Source: Blautia faecis (GTDB lineage: Bacteria > Bacillota > Clostridia > Lachnospirales > Lachnospiraceae). Taken from it: a stretch of DNA of 42,710 nucleotides. Below, in pieces: positions 25,760-34,987 of this stretch. A model generated the notes under the pieces. The model did no database searches. It saw only the letters and a list, made by a program, of their open reading frames with translations, and had not been told where the DNA came from. Each line of letters opens with the position of its first letter. Positions within the stretch are counted from its first letter, which is position 1. Made by a program: the position numbers and the translations under genes. The DNA lies in the NCBI RefSeq assembly GCF_020554845.1, contig NZ_JAJCIA010000035.1, positions 1 through 42,710 of the forward strand. The letters run 5' to 3'.

Positions 25760-26539
25760 ATGAAAAACTATTCTGAAGATGCCAGCAGGCAGTATCATAT
25801 CCAGGTTGCAAAGGGGGAAGTTGGCCGCTATGTGATCATGCCGGGAGACCCGAAAAGGTGTGTGAAAATCGCCCAGTATTTTGATAACCCGGTTCTCATT
25901 GCAGACAACAGAGAATATATCACATATACAGGAACTTTGGACGGCGTGAAAGTCAGCGTGACATCCACCGGAATCGGCGGACCATCTGCCTCCATTGCCA
26001 TGGAAGAGCTTTCCCGGTGCGGCGCAGATACTTTTGTCCGCATTGGAACCTGCGGCGGTATGCAGCCTGAGGTAAAAAGCGGGGATATTGTAATTGCCAC
26101 AGGTGCCATCCGTATGGAGGGAACCAGCCGGGAATATGCCCCCATAGAGTATCCGGCAGTAGCTAATCTGGACGTGACAAACGCCCTTGTGGCAGCTGCG
26201 AAAGAAAAAGGACTTTCCTGTCATACAGGTGTTGTCCAGTGCAAAGACGCTTTTTACGGACAGCATGAGCCTGAAGCAATGCCAGTTGGTTATGAGCTGC
26301 TCAACAAATGGGAGGCCTGGAAGAAAATGGGCTGTCTTGCTTCCGAAATGGAATCTGCAGCGCTTTTTATCGCAGCTGGCAAGCTTCGTGCCAGAGCTGG
26401 CTCCTGTTTCCTTGTGCTTGCAAATCAGGAAAGAGAGAAGCTGGGACTGGATAATCCGGTTGTGCATGATACAGATATGGCAATCCAGGTGGCTGTTGAA
26501 GCTGTGAGAAAGCTGATCCGGGAGGATTCGTCGAATTAA
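25760..26539 (+). CDS. udp: Uridine phosphorylase
   Basis: A 259-residue enzyme of the NP-I (hexameric) nucleoside phosphorylase family: uridine + Pi gives uracil + ribose-1-phosphate. MPGDPKR (27-33) and RIGTCGG (94-100) make the phosphate site; the SEMESAALF segment near residue 200 holds the ribose-binding Glu. Close length and motifs favour Udp over purine phosphorylases of the same fold. GAGGTG lies 9 bases before the ATG. It is the last gene of the transporter unit: a repeat element (copy C) and then a new promoter follow. Confidence 0.94.
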   Translation: MKNYSEDASRQYHIQVAKGEVGRYVIMPGDPKRCVKIAQYFDNPVLIADNREYITYTGTLDGVKVSVTSTGIGGPSASIAMEELSRCGADTFVRIGTCGGMQPEVKSGDIVIATGAIRMEGTSREYAPIEYPAVANLDVTNALVAAAKEKGLSCHTGVVQCKDAFYGQHEPEAMPVGYELLNKWEAWKKMGCLASEMESAALFIAAGKLRARAGSCFLVLANQEREKLGLDNPVVHDTDMAIQVAVEAVRKLIREDSSN

Positions 26540-26549
26540 GACCGTGACA

Positions 26550-26665
26550 TCGCAATCTGCACGCCCCACTTTGCGTTATATTTTGCCTGAATTCGGTTGC
26601 CGTAGCCCATTACGGCGCCCTCATTCGGGCGAAATCTCCCACAAATTGTGACGAACATCTTGCAG
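26550..26665 (+). repeat. Structured intergenic repeat, copy C
   Basis: About 116 bp matching the core of copy B (11944-12057), strongest at the right end, where 27 bases starting ATCTCCCACAAATTGTGACG are shared. It lacks the GTGT-TGAAAA ends of A and B. The hairpin GCCGTA/TACGGC differs from B by changes that keep pairing, and CGCCC/GGGCG is kept too. It separates udp from deoC. Confidence 0.8.
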
Positions 26666-26727
26666 TTACTTAATATTCGATGTACTAGACAATCAAATAA
26701 AGAACAGATATGAATCCTGCCAGTAAA

Positions 26728-26757
26728 TTGCGATACAGTAATTTCGGGCAATATAAA
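26728..26757 (+). promoter_or_regulatory. Promoter of deoC
   Basis: TTGCGA (26728-26733), an 18-bp spacer and TATAAA (26752-26757), giving a leader of about 20 nt. Confidence 0.55.
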
Positions 26758-26782
26758 GAGATAACAGAAATGAGGAAAATAA

Positions 26783-27448
26783 ATGGACGTAAAAGAGATT
26801 TTAAAACATGTGGATCATACCCTTCTTCTCCAGCCATCTACCTGGGAAGAAATCAAACAGATTTGTGATGATGCGATGGAATATGGAACTGCATCCATAT
26901 GCATTCCGCCAAGCTATGTAAAACAGGCAGCAGAATACATGAATGGAAAAATGGCAGTGTGCACGGTTATCGGTTTCCCAAATGGCTACATGACAACAGC
27001 AGCCAAGGAATTTGAAACAAAAGATGCTCTTGCAAATGGTGCTTCCGAAATCGATATGGTAATCAATATCGGCTGGCTGAAAGATCAGAAATATGACCTG
27101 ATTGAGAACGAGATCCGCACCTTAAAAGCTGCATGCGGTGACAAGATCCTGAAGGTTATCATTGAAACCTGCTTCCTCACAGATGAGGAAAAAATTAAAA
27201 TGTGCCAGATTGTAACAGAAGCAGGCGCAGATTATATTAAGACCTCTACCGGTTTTGGCGGTGCAGGTGCAACCTTTGCAGACATTGAGCTTTTCTCCAG
27301 ACATATCGGACCAAATGTAAAGATGAAAGCAGCAGGCGGAATTTCTTCCCTGGAGGATGCAGAGAAGTTCCTTGCACTTGGTGCAGACCGACTGGGAACC
27401 AGCCGAATTATAAAAATTGTAAAAAATGAGAAAGCCACAGGATATTGA
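26783..27448 (+). CDS. deoC: Deoxyribose-phosphate aldolase
   Basis: A 221-residue TIM-barrel class I aldolase: 2-deoxyribose-5-phosphate gives glyceraldehyde-3-phosphate + acetaldehyde. Asp91 ([10 protein letters not shown]), the Schiff-base Lys153 (YIKTSTGF) and Lys182 (MKAAGGI) are the catalytic set. Length is normal for Firmicutes. ATGAGGA precedes the ATG. It takes the product of DeoB, encoded three genes downstream, and completes deoxynucleoside breakdown. Confidence 0.98.
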   Translation: MDVKEILKHVDHTLLLQPSTWEEIKQICDDAMEYGTASICIPPSYVKQAAEYMNGKMAVCTVIGFPNGYMTTAAKEFETKDALANGASEIDMVINIGWLKDQKYDLIENEIRTLKAACGDKILKVIIETCFLTDEEKIKMCQIVTEAGADYIKTSTGFGGAGATFADIELFSRHIGPNVKMKAAGGISSLEDAEKFLALGADRLGTSRIIKIVKNEKATGY

Positions 27449-27578
27449 TCTGGTCATTGATTGTAAAGGCGAACAGATGCTGTCTCCGGAATTGATCAGA
27501 TTATAACGACGTTCATCGAGAAGAGCATTATGTTGTCAGAGACAATCAGAAAATGTGAATGATAAGAGAGGTGTGAAA

Positions 27579-27998
27579 ATGGAAAAAGAGATGATTAACC
27601 AGCTGATTGATACAGCAATCCACCAGCTGAAATATTCCTATACACCATATTCCAATTTTAAAGTAGGCGCAGCCCTCCTTGCAAAAAACGGGCAGGTTTA
27701 CACAGGCTGCAACATTGAAAATGCCGGGTATACAGCCACAAACTGTGCGGAGCGTACCGCATTTTTCAAGGCAGTAAGCGAAGGGGTGAAGGATTTTCAG
27801 GCTATCTGTGTTGTCGGCGGTAAGGCTGGCGTGCTCACAGAATATGCAGCTCCCTGCGGCGTGTGCCGACAGGTCATGATGGAGTTTTGCAACCCGGAAA
27901 CCTTCCAGGTCATTCTGGCGGTGGACAAAGAGCATTATGATGTGTATACACTAAAAGAACTCCTGCCGTTAGGATTCGGACCTTCTAATCTGGCATGA
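27579..27998 (+). CDS. cdd: Cytidine deaminase
   Basis: A 139-residue tetrameric-type zinc deaminase converting cytidine and deoxycytidine to uridine and deoxyuridine. Zinc ligands are Cys56 (CAERT, with catalytic Glu58), Cys93 and Cys96 (PCGVC). FKVGAALL and GCNIENAGY form the substrate site. The ATG at 27579 is preferred over one at 27555 because AGAGGTG stands just before it and the protein then starts like its relatives. The 130-base gap after deoC has no terminator; co-transcription is likely. Confidence 0.97.
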   Translation: MEKEMINQLIDTAIHQLKYSYTPYSNFKVGAALLAKNGQVYTGCNIENAGYTATNCAERTAFFKAVSEGVKDFQAICVVGGKAGVLTEYAAPCGVCRQVMMEFCNPETFQVILAVDKEHYDVYTLKELLPLGFGPSNLA

Positions 27999-28115
27999 AA
28001 GCTGCTGACTGGAGAATAGTATTATGAAGTATGCCGGAAAATGCCGAAAACAGAGTGATCTGGCATTGAATCCGGCAGTTATAAGGCAGCATAAAGAATT
28101 GCAGGAGAAAAAATT

Positions 28116-29096
28116 ATGACAATCGAACAATTAAAAGCACTACCAAAGGCAGAGCTTCACTGTCATCTGGATGGGTCTTTAAGCCGGGAGTTCATGGAGA
28201 GCCAGCTGGGAAGAAGGGTACAGCCGGAAGAGCTTAGCGTGTCCGATGACTGCACAAGCCTTGCAGAATACCTTGAGAAATTTTCGCTTCCGGGTCAGTG
28301 TATTATGGATGAAAAAGGGCTTGAGGCAGCTGGCTACGACGTACTTCGCACCATGAGCCAGGAAAATGTACGCTACGCAGAAATCCGTTTTGCACCTCTT
28401 CTTTCAGAGACCTCCGGAATGAACTGCCGTGCTGTGATCGAGGCAGTATTAAAAGGCCTTGAGCGGGGCAGAGCAGATTTTGGAACGGAGTTTGGTGTGA
28501 TTACCTGTGCCATGCGTCATCACAGCCAGGAGGACAACAGCCGGATGATAAAAACAGCCCGTGAATATCTGGGCTATGGTGTGTGTGCAGCGGATCTGGC
28601 AGGTGCGGAAGCAGCATATCCCATGGCACAGTTTATGGAGCTTTTTCAGAACACCCGTAAGCTGGAAATGCCCTTTACCCTTCATGCAGGAGAGTGTGGA
28701 AGCGTACAGAACATTGTGGATGCTGTAAAAGCGGGAGCCGGCAGGATCGGACATGGAATCGCCATGCGAGGCCATTATAATATTCAAAAAGAGCTGGCTG
28801 ACAGAGGCATTGGAATTGAAATGTGTCCTATCAGCAATCTTCAGACAAAAGCGGTAAACAGTCCGTCAGAATATCCCATCCGGGAATTTCTGAACACAGG
28901 ATTGAAGGTTTCCATAAACACGGACAACCGTACAGTGAGCAACACAAGCCTTACCAAAGAGCTTCAGTTCATCCAGAACACGTATGGCATTCAGGAGGAA
29001 GAGATACGGCTGATGATGAAGAATGCAGTGGATACGGCATTTGCCACTGATGAGGTGAAAGCGAGATTGTATTCTGAACTGGGAATAAAAGGATAA
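28116..29096 (+). CDS. add: Adenosine deaminase
   Basis: A 326-residue zinc-dependent TIM-barrel deaminase turning adenosine and deoxyadenosine into inosine and deoxyinosine. His15 and His17 ([10 protein letters not shown]), [14 protein letters not shown] and [14 protein letters not shown] carry metal and catalytic residues; the last motif has NTDN where many members have NTDD. Length is typical. It supplies inosine to the PunA phosphorylase. AGGAG lies 9-13 bases before the ATG. Confidence 0.96.
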   Translation: MTIEQLKALPKAELHCHLDGSLSREFMESQLGRRVQPEELSVSDDCTSLAEYLEKFSLPGQCIMDEKGLEAAGYDVLRTMSQENVRYAEIRFAPLLSETSGMNCRAVIEAVLKGLERGRADFGTEFGVITCAMRHHSQEDNSRMIKTAREYLGYGVCAADLAGAEAAYPMAQFMELFQNTRKLEMPFTLHAGECGSVQNIVDAVKAGAGRIGHGIAMRGHYNIQKELADRGIGIEMCPISNLQTKAVNSPSEYPIREFLNTGLKVSINTDNRTVSNTSLTKELQFIQNTYGIQEEEIRLMMKNAVDTAFATDEVKARLYSELGIKG

Positions 29097-29121
29097 AATA
29101 TTGGAAACGAGGGATTTTATT

Positions 29122-30312
29122 TTGAAAAAATATGAAAGGATTTTCGTGATCGTTCTGGATTCTCTGGGAATCGGTGCCATGCCGGATTCAGAGAAATTCG
29201 GGGATGTGGGAGTGGATACATTCGGACATATTCTGGATAAAATGGGCTCCCTGGAAATACCAAATCTTAAGAAGCTTGGAATGTTAAATCTTCATCCGGC
29301 AGGAAATATGCAAGGTGTGGAGAAGCCGATTGGCCGTTACATGCGCGTAAGCGAAGCCAGCAATGGCAAGGATACCATGACCGGCCATTGGGAAATGATG
29401 GGAATTAAGACAGAGAAGCCGTTTAAGACTTTCACAGACACCGGCTTTCCGCCGGAGCTGATCGCGGAGCTGGAGAAGCGCTGCGGCAAGCGCGTGATTG
29501 GAAACAAGAGCGCCAGCGGAACGGAGATCATTGAAGAGCTTGGGGAGGAAGAAATCCATACAGGTGCCATGATCGTGTATACTTCAGCCGACTCTGTTCT
29601 TCAGATCTGCGGAAATGAGGAAACCTTTGATCTTCAGAATTTGTATCGCTGCTGCGAGATCGCAAGAGAAATTACACGGAAGGATGAATGGCGTGTAGGC
29701 CGTGTCATCGCCAGACCATACGTTGGCAAAAAGAAAGGTGAGTTCAGGCGAACAAGTAATCGTCATGACTATGCTTTGAAGCCAACAGGTCTGACTGCAT
29801 TAAATGCGTTAAAGGATAATGGGCTGGATGTGATCGGTGTAGGGAAGATCAACGATATTTTCTGCGGCGAAGGAATCACAAAGACCTATCATTCTGACAG
29901 CTCCGTACACGGTATGGAGCAGACCATCCAGATCTGCAAAGAGGACTTCAGGGGACTTTGCTTTGTGAATCTGGTTGACTTCGATGCCCTGTGGGGACAC
30001 AGACGAAATGTGGAAGGCTACGGCAAAGAAATCGAGAAGTTTGACAGGAATCTGGGCGTTCTTTTGGAAGAGCTTCGGGAGGATGACCTTCTTATTCTTA
30101 CCGCAGACCACGGGAATGATCCCACCTATAGCGGCACTGACCATACCAGAGAGTATGTTCCCTTCCTGGCTTATTCCAAGACTATGAAAGAGGGTGGCCC
30201 CCTTGAAAACGAGGATACTTTTTCCGTTATTGGCGCATCAGTGGCAGATAATTTTGACGTGAAAATGCCGGAAGGAACTATCGGACATTCCATTCTTGAG
30301 AAATTATGCTAA
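29122..30312 (+). CDS. deoB: Phosphopentomutase
   Basis: A 396-residue alkaline-phosphatase-superfamily enzyme moving phosphate between C1 and C5 of (deoxy)ribose. Metal-site motifs are the first Asp in [13 protein letters not shown], the phospho-acceptor Thr region in [11 protein letters not shown], and [21 protein letters not shown] near the C terminus. I choose the TTG at 29122 (MKKYERIF...) with GAGGG 8 bases upstream; the next possible start at 29101 (TTG) gives seven extra residues but has a poor ribosome site. The gene starts close after add (25 bases). Confidence 0.96.
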   Translation: MKKYERIFVIVLDSLGIGAMPDSEKFGDVGVDTFGHILDKMGSLEIPNLKKLGMLNLHPAGNMQGVEKPIGRYMRVSEASNGKDTMTGHWEMMGIKTEKPFKTFTDTGFPPELIAELEKRCGKRVIGNKSASGTEIIEELGEEEIHTGAMIVYTSADSVLQICGNEETFDLQNLYRCCEIAREITRKDEWRVGRVIARPYVGKKKGEFRRTSNRHDYALKPTGLTALNALKDNGLDVIGVGKINDIFCGEGITKTYHSDSSVHGMEQTIQICKEDFRGLCFVNLVDFDALWGHRRNVEGYGKEIEKFDRNLGVLLEELREDDLLILTADHGNDPTYSGTDHTREYVPFLAYSKTMKEGGPLENEDTFSVIGASVADNFDVKMPEGTIGHSILEKLC

Positions 30313-30428
30313 AATAGAAAAGCAGCTGTTGGATAGCGGTTGTATATCCGGTGGATTGCTTGCTTTTGCGACAGAACCCGGATAGAAACAAATGATTTGC
30401 AGCACATGGCAGAAGATGAGGAAATCAT

Positions 30429-31157
30429 ATGAAACACACTTATTTACACGATGTACTTCCATTCCTTCGTGAACTGGAACGTGAGAAACAGAAACAATTT
30501 GAGGCTTATTTCCGTACTGCGCCATTATGGCTTATGGACCTGTTTCAGAGTGAGATAATGGAAGCCGGAACTACTTTTATCAGGGAAAATGAACCGGCAG
30601 ATACGATTTTCTTTGTTGCCAGAGGAAGAGTAAAAGCTACAGATTACCGGATTTCCGGCATTGCCTATGATTTTATGAAGCCCATGAATCTCATTGCGCT
30701 TGGTGGTATGGAAGTGATCCTGGGACAGGATACCTACCAGACCACCCTGCAGACAGAGACAGAGTGTATTGTTACCAAGCTTCCAAGAGCGCAGTATGAG
30801 AAATGGATTTATTCAGATACGGAAGCTTTTCGCATGGAGGCAAAGCTTACCTGTGCTTCCCTGTTGGAGGAAGAGCGGCGGAACCGTCTGTACCTGTTTT
30901 TGGAAGGGGCTGACAGATTAGCTGTACTTTTTTCGGAATGGTTTGAAAAATATAACAAAAATGACATTTTATGCATCGGCGAAAGCCGGCAGAATCTGGC
31001 AGATGAGACAGGCCTTTGCCTGAAAAGCATCAGCCGCGCCATCAAGAAGTTTCAGGCAGAACAGCTGATCGTGAAAAAAGGAAATCAGATCTGTATCGAC
31101 AGGAAGCAGTACGAAAGGCTGAAGCGGACTGTGGATGAGAAAATCGGCAACGTATAA
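30429..31157 (+). CDS. Crp/Fnr-family transcriptional regulator
   Basis: A 242-residue regulator. The N-terminal cNMP-like beta barrel (about residues 30-130; FFVARGRVKATDY is the typical strand-turn) is joined by a long helix to a winged helix-turn-helix (185-212, ESRQNLADETGLCLKSISRAIKKF). The cAMP-binding signature of E. coli Crp (RSAT loop) is not visible, nor is an Fnr-type N-terminal Cys cluster, so the effector is unknown. It lies in the middle of the nucleoside island, between deoB and punA, which suggests that it senses nucleoside-derived metabolites and controls the island; the palindromes upstream of nupN are candidate sites. Confidence 0.9.
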   Translation: MKHTYLHDVLPFLRELEREKQKQFEAYFRTAPLWLMDLFQSEIMEAGTTFIRENEPADTIFFVARGRVKATDYRISGIAYDFMKPMNLIALGGMEVILGQDTYQTTLQTETECIVTKLPRAQYEKWIYSDTEAFRMEAKLTCASLLEEERRNRLYLFLEGADRLAVLFSEWFEKYNKNDILCIGESRQNLADETGLCLKSISRAIKKFQAEQLIVKKGNQICIDRKQYERLKRTVDEKIGNV

Positions 31158-31190
31158 ACGGAACACAAGACTATAGCAAAACGCATGGTA

Positions 31191-31220
31191 TTGAAGGCTT
31201 TCTGTTTATATGAAAATAAT
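31191..31220 (+). promoter_or_regulatory. Possible weak promoter of punA
   Basis: TTGAAG (31191-31196), an 18-bp spacer and AATAAT (31215-31220). Weak match. Confidence 0.35.
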
Positions 31221-31226
31221 GTTATA

Positions 31227-31254
31227 AGCTGTCCTGGCGATAAGCCGGATAGCT
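31227..31254 (+). promoter_or_regulatory. Hairpin in the punA leader
   Basis: AGCT-G-TCC-T-GGC pairs with GCC-GGA-T-AGCT around GATAA. It ends 7 bases before the AAAGGAG of punA and has no T run; it may influence translation or mRNA stability. Confidence 0.45.
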
Positions 31255-31276
31255 GCAGATAAAGGAGAAGGTGTAC

Positions 31277-32098
31277 ATGAGCGATTTATATCAGAAATTA
31301 GAGACTTGCCTTGCAAGTGTTAGAAAAAAGACAGATTTTAAACCGGAAGTGGCGCTGATCCTGGGATCCGGCCTTGGAGATTATGCAGATGAGATCCAGA
31401 TCGAAACCACCATTGACTATACAGAGATTGAGGGCTTTCCAACCTCCACAGTTGCAGGTCACAAAGGCAGATTTGTATTTGGATATGTGAAAAATGTGCC
31501 GGTTGTGATCATGCAGGGAAGAGTGCATTACTATGAAGGCTATCCAATGACGGATGTAGTTCTTCCCACCAGATTGATGGGCATGATGGGGGCGAAGAAG
31601 CTGTTTCTTACAAATGCAGCCGGTGGAGTGAATCCGAATTTTAAACCAGGTGATTTTATGATGATCACCGATCACATTACCACAGGAATCCCGAGTCCGC
31701 TGATCGGACCGAACATTGAGGAACTGGGAAGCAGATTTCCGGATATGAGTGAGGTATACAGCAGACGATTGCGAGAGGTGATCCGTGCCAGTGCAGAAAA
31801 ATGCGGTATAGATCTCCAGGAGGGCGTATATGTGCAGTTTACAGGTCCTGCCTATGAAACTCCGGCTGAAGTGAGAATGGCAGCTATATGGGGCGGTGAC
31901 GCAGTTGGAATGAGCACTGCATGTGAAGCAATGGCAGCCCGTCATATGGGAATTGAAGTGTGCGGAATTTCCTGTATCACCAACATGGCAGCTGGCATTT
32001 CGAAGCAGGAGCTGAACCACAAGGAGGTTCAGGAGACTGCAGACAGAGTGGCGAAATCTTTTAAAAAGCTGGTGACGGAAATCATAGCCGGTATGTAG
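31277..32098 (+). CDS. punA: Purine nucleoside phosphorylase (trimeric, NP-II family)
   Basis: A 273-residue phosphorylase of the trimeric PNP/MTAP family, which splits inosine and guanosine (and deoxy forms) to base + pentose-1-phosphate. The phosphate site uses LGSGLG (29-34), GHKGR (61-65) and GRVHYYEGY (81-89); TNAAGGVNPNFKPGD and the base-site Asn in CGISCITNMAAGIS follow. The NP-II fold is unrelated in sequence to the neighbouring Udp. The start at 31277 follows GGAGAAGG; a GTG two codons earlier is possible but less likely. Confidence 0.96.
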   Translation: MSDLYQKLETCLASVRKKTDFKPEVALILGSGLGDYADEIQIETTIDYTEIEGFPTSTVAGHKGRFVFGYVKNVPVVIMQGRVHYYEGYPMTDVVLPTRLMGMMGAKKLFLTNAAGGVNPNFKPGDFMMITDHITTGIPSPLIGPNIEELGSRFPDMSEVYSRRLREVIRASAEKCGIDLQEGVYVQFTGPAYETPAEVRMAAIWGGDAVGMSTACEAMAARHMGIEVCGISCITNMAAGISKQELNHKEVQETADRVAKSFKKLVTEIIAGM

Positions 32099-32174
32099 CC
32101 GCAAGGAAGTGCGGGTTTCATAAGAGGCAGCGCAAACCAAAAGATATAACGTAACAAAGGAGAAAAGTTATAAT

Positions 32175-33095
32175 ATGGGAATTGTTGTAATCGGTGATGT
32201 TTTTATCGATGTGAAAGGTTATTCCACAGCACCATTTATTCCTGGAGGAAGAAATGCCGGTGTGATCCAGCAGATCCATGGCGGTGTAGGAAGAAATGTA
32301 GTGGAAGATATTGCCAATATAGAGTTGAAACCAACCTTTGTCAGTCTGGTAGATGACGACGCTATGGGGGATGATGTGATCCGCAAACTGGAGCGTCATA
32401 AAGTAGATACCAGATATATGCGTAAGGTAAAAAACGGCATGGGAACCTGGCTGGCTGTCTTTGACCAGGACGGAGATGTGGTGGCATCTATTTCCAAACG
32501 TCCGGACCATCGTCCGATAGAGCAGATCCTGGATGAACACGGAGATGAAATTTTCCAGGATGCGGACAGCGTTGTGATCGAGATTGATATTGACAAGGAA
32601 ATTGTGAAGAAGACCTTTCACTATGCAGAGAAATACGGCAAAAAAGTATACGCTCTTGTATCGAATATGACCATTGCAATCGAAAGACGTGACTTCTTAA
32701 GGCGGACAGCCTGCTTTGTATGCAACCAGCAGGAAGCGGGCATCCTGTTTTCGGAGGATTACGGTGGCCTGAAGCCTGAAGAGATGGCCCGGTGTCTGGC
32801 AAAAAGAATCCAGTCCGCCCATATTCCAAAGATGGTGGTTACCATGGGAAGTGATGGTGCAGCTTATGCAGATCAGGAAGGAAACTGGGGCGTTTATCCA
32901 GCTATGAAGGTAGATGTGGTTGACACCACAGGCGCGGGAGATGCCTTTTTTGCAGGTGTGTGCGTAGGCCTTACCTATGGAAAAACAATGAGAGAGGCAT
33001 GTGCCATTGGTACCCGTCTTTCCTCAACTGTAATTTGTACCTCAGAGAACATTTGTCCGAGATTTATGCCGGAAGAATTTGATCTTGACAGGTAG
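32175..33095 (+). CDS. PfkB-family carbohydrate/nucleoside kinase, substrate unknown
   Basis: A 306-residue ribokinase-fold kinase. It begins VVIGDVFIDVKGY, has an N-terminal GG-containing substrate segment (HGGVGRNVVEDI) and the C-terminal anion-hole motif DTTGAGDAFFAGVC with catalytic Asp. The family includes ribokinase, adenosine/inosine-guanosine kinases and pseudouridine kinase. Its place between punA and udk, 9 bases before udk, argues for a nucleoside or pentose substrate. No psuG-like gene is adjacent, which weakens pseudouridine kinase. Its TAG stop overlaps the ribosome site of udk, so the two are co-expressed. Confidence 0.9.
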   Translation: MGIVVIGDVFIDVKGYSTAPFIPGGRNAGVIQQIHGGVGRNVVEDIANIELKPTFVSLVDDDAMGDDVIRKLERHKVDTRYMRKVKNGMGTWLAVFDQDGDVVASISKRPDHRPIEQILDEHGDEIFQDADSVVIEIDIDKEIVKKTFHYAEKYGKKVYALVSNMTIAIERRDFLRRTACFVCNQQEAGILFSEDYGGLKPEEMARCLAKRIQSAHIPKMVVTMGSDGAAYADQEGNWGVYPAMKVDVVDTTGAGDAFFAGVCVGLTYGKTMREACAIGTRLSSTVICTSENICPRFMPEEFDLDR

Positions 33096-33104
33096 GAGAA
33101 GAAT

Positions 33105-33728
33105 ATGGAAAGTCTTATTATAGGAATTGCCGGCGGCTCCGGCTCCGGTAAATCTACTTTTACAAACAGAATTAAAAAGCGTTTTGGAGATGACGTAGTA
33201 GTCCTTTATCACGACAATTATTACCGCAGACAGGATGGAATCCCTTTTGAGCAGCGTGTGACTGTGAATTACGACCATCCGGATTCCCTGGAGACAGAGC
33301 TTCTGGTGGAGCATCTGAAGCTTCTGAGGCAGGGGAAGGCTATTGACTGTCCGGTTTACGATTATTCCCAACATAACCGTTCCGACAAGATCCTTCATAT
33401 CACCCCAAGTCCGGTGATCCTTGTGGAGGGAATCCTTCTTCTGGCAGATCCCAGAGTGCGTGAGCTCCTTGATATTAAGGTCTATGTGGAAGCTGACGCC
33501 GATGAGCGTATCCTCCGCCGGATTTCCCGTGATGTGGAAGAGCGGGGAAGAGACTTGAATGGAATCATTAAACAGTACTTAAATACAGTGAAACCCATGC
33601 ATTACCTTTATGTAGAGCCCACGCGTTCCAAGGCTGATATTGTGATCAACAGCGGAAAGAATGACGTGGCGTTTGATCTGTTTGTTTCGAAAATCAGTAT
33701 GGAATTGGAAAAACGAAAGCAAGGGTAA
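33105..33728 (+). CDS. udk: Uridine kinase
   Basis: A 207-residue P-loop kinase phosphorylating uridine and cytidine to UMP and CMP. GGSGSGKST (10-18) is Walker A; YHDNYYRRQD, NYDHPDSLE, YDYSQHNR and VEGILLL are the family motifs, and RISRDVEERGRD is the lid. Length is normal. It is the last gene of the island and returns imported pyrimidine nucleosides to the nucleotide pool, the anabolic counterpart of udp. Confidence 0.97.
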   Translation: MESLIIGIAGGSGSGKSTFTNRIKKRFGDDVVVLYHDNYYRRQDGIPFEQRVTVNYDHPDSLETELLVEHLKLLRQGKAIDCPVYDYSQHNRSDKILHITPSPVILVEGILLLADPRVRELLDIKVYVEADADERILRRISRDVEERGRDLNGIIKQYLNTVKPMHYLYVEPTRSKADIVINSGKNDVAFDLFVSKISMELEKRKQG

Positions 33729-33889
33729 TTACAGAAGATGTTTGCTGTAGGCTGTAAACATTGATGTGATGATGCGGCAGAATTAGCAAATGAAAGTTGC
33801 TGTTTACGAATTGGGTGAGAATCCCGGCATAAAGAATTTTTCTGCGAAATTGGTAGATGGCAACAGATAAAAAGATACAGGAGATCAGA

Positions 33890-34987
33890 ATGTCACAGGA
33901 AAAAGAGAACAGACAGCATGAGAATGCGCAGAGTGTGCAGGAGGGGCAGCAGCCTCATAAGCGCAGAGTGCGCTACAAAGGCAGATACCCGAAGAAATTT
34001 GAGGAGAAATATAAAGAACTTCAGCCGGAGAAATACCAGGATACCATTCAGCATGTAATGCAAAAAGGGAATACCCCGGCAGGCATGCATATTTCTATTA
34101 TGGTAAAAGAGATTATTGATTTTCTGGAGATCAAACCAGGACAGATTGGCTTTGATGCCACACTGGGCTACGGTGGCCATACAAAGGCCATGCTTCAGTG
34201 CCTGCAGGGACAGGGGCATATGTATGCCACTGACGTAGACCATGAAGAAGCAGCCAAGACAAAGAAAAGACTGGAAGATCTTGGCTTTGGGGAGGATATT
34301 CTGACCATTAAACTTCAGAATTTCTGTACCATTGATGAGATTGCCAAAGAAGTAGGAGGTTTTGATTTCCTTCTTGCTGATCTCGGCGTGTCCTCCATGC
34401 AGATCGATAATCCCAAGAGAGGTTTTTCCTTCAAAGCAGACGGACCTCTGGATCTGCGCCTGAATCAGGAAGCCGGGATCAGTGCGGCAGAGCGCCTGGA
34501 ACATATTACCCGGGATGAGCTTGCTGGAATGCTTTATGAGAATTCAGACGAGCCATACTGTGAAGAGCTTGCCAAGGCGATCACAGATGAGATCCGCAAA
34601 GGAAACCACATGGATACCACCACAAAGCTTCGTCAGGTCATTGAGAAAACTCTGGATTTCCTTCCGGAAAAAGAGAAGAAGGAGACCATCAAAAAGACCT
34701 GCCAGCGTACCTTCCAGGCCCTTCGGATTGATGTGAACCGGGAGTTTGAGGTTCTGTATGAGTTTATGGAGAAGCTGCCGGGAGCACTGAAGCCCGGAGG
34801 AAGAGCAGCAATCCTTACGTTCCATTCAGGAGAGGATAAGCTGGTGAAGAAAGCACTGAAGGCTGGATACAAGGAGGGAATTTATTCCGATTATTCCAAA
34901 GATGTGATCCGTCCGTCAGCCCAGGAATGTGCCCAGAATGGACGCGCACGGTCTACGAAAATGCGCTGGGCGATTAAATCGGAGTAA
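33890..34987 (+). CDS. rsmH: RsmH-like SAM-dependent methyltransferase, divergent with N-terminal extension
   Basis: A 365-residue protein clearly of the RsmH/MraW family, which N4-methylates C1402 of 16S rRNA: FDATLGYGGHTKAML (SAM motif), LLADLGVSSMQIDNPKRGFS, DGPLDLRL and FQALRIDVNREFE. It differs from canonical RsmH in a basic, polar 65-residue N-terminal extension, loss of the opening H-PVLL motif (here MHISIMVKE), and FHSGEDKLVK where FHSLEDR-VK is usual. Canonical rsmH sits in the cell-division cluster with mraZ and ftsL; here no such genes are near, so this may be a second, paralogous enzyme with a different target. The start at 33890 has AGGAGA 5 bases upstream; an in-frame ATG at 33857 is less likely. 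Confidence 0.85.
   Translation: MSQEKENRQHENAQSVQEGQQPHKRRVRYKGRYPKKFEEKYKELQPEKYQDTIQHVMQKGNTPAGMHISIMVKEIIDFLEIKPGQIGFDATLGYGGHTKAMLQCLQGQGHMYATDVDHEEAAKTKKRLEDLGFGEDILTIKLQNFCTIDEIAKEVGGFDFLLADLGVSSMQIDNPKRGFSFKADGPLDLRLNQEAGISAAERLEHITRDELAGMLYENSDEPYCEELAKAITDEIRKGNHMDTTTKLRQVIEKTLDFLPEKEKKETIKKTCQRTFQALRIDVNREFEVLYEFMEKLPGALKPGGRAAILTFHSGEDKLVKKALKAGYKEGIYSDYSKDVIRPSAQECAQNGRARSTKMRWAIKSE

Noticed and set aside
33800..33850. GGTGAGAATCCCGG resembles part of the cobalamin riboswitch B12 box region
   Set aside because: The rest of the conserved core is absent and the downstream gene has no cobalamin link; chance similarity.
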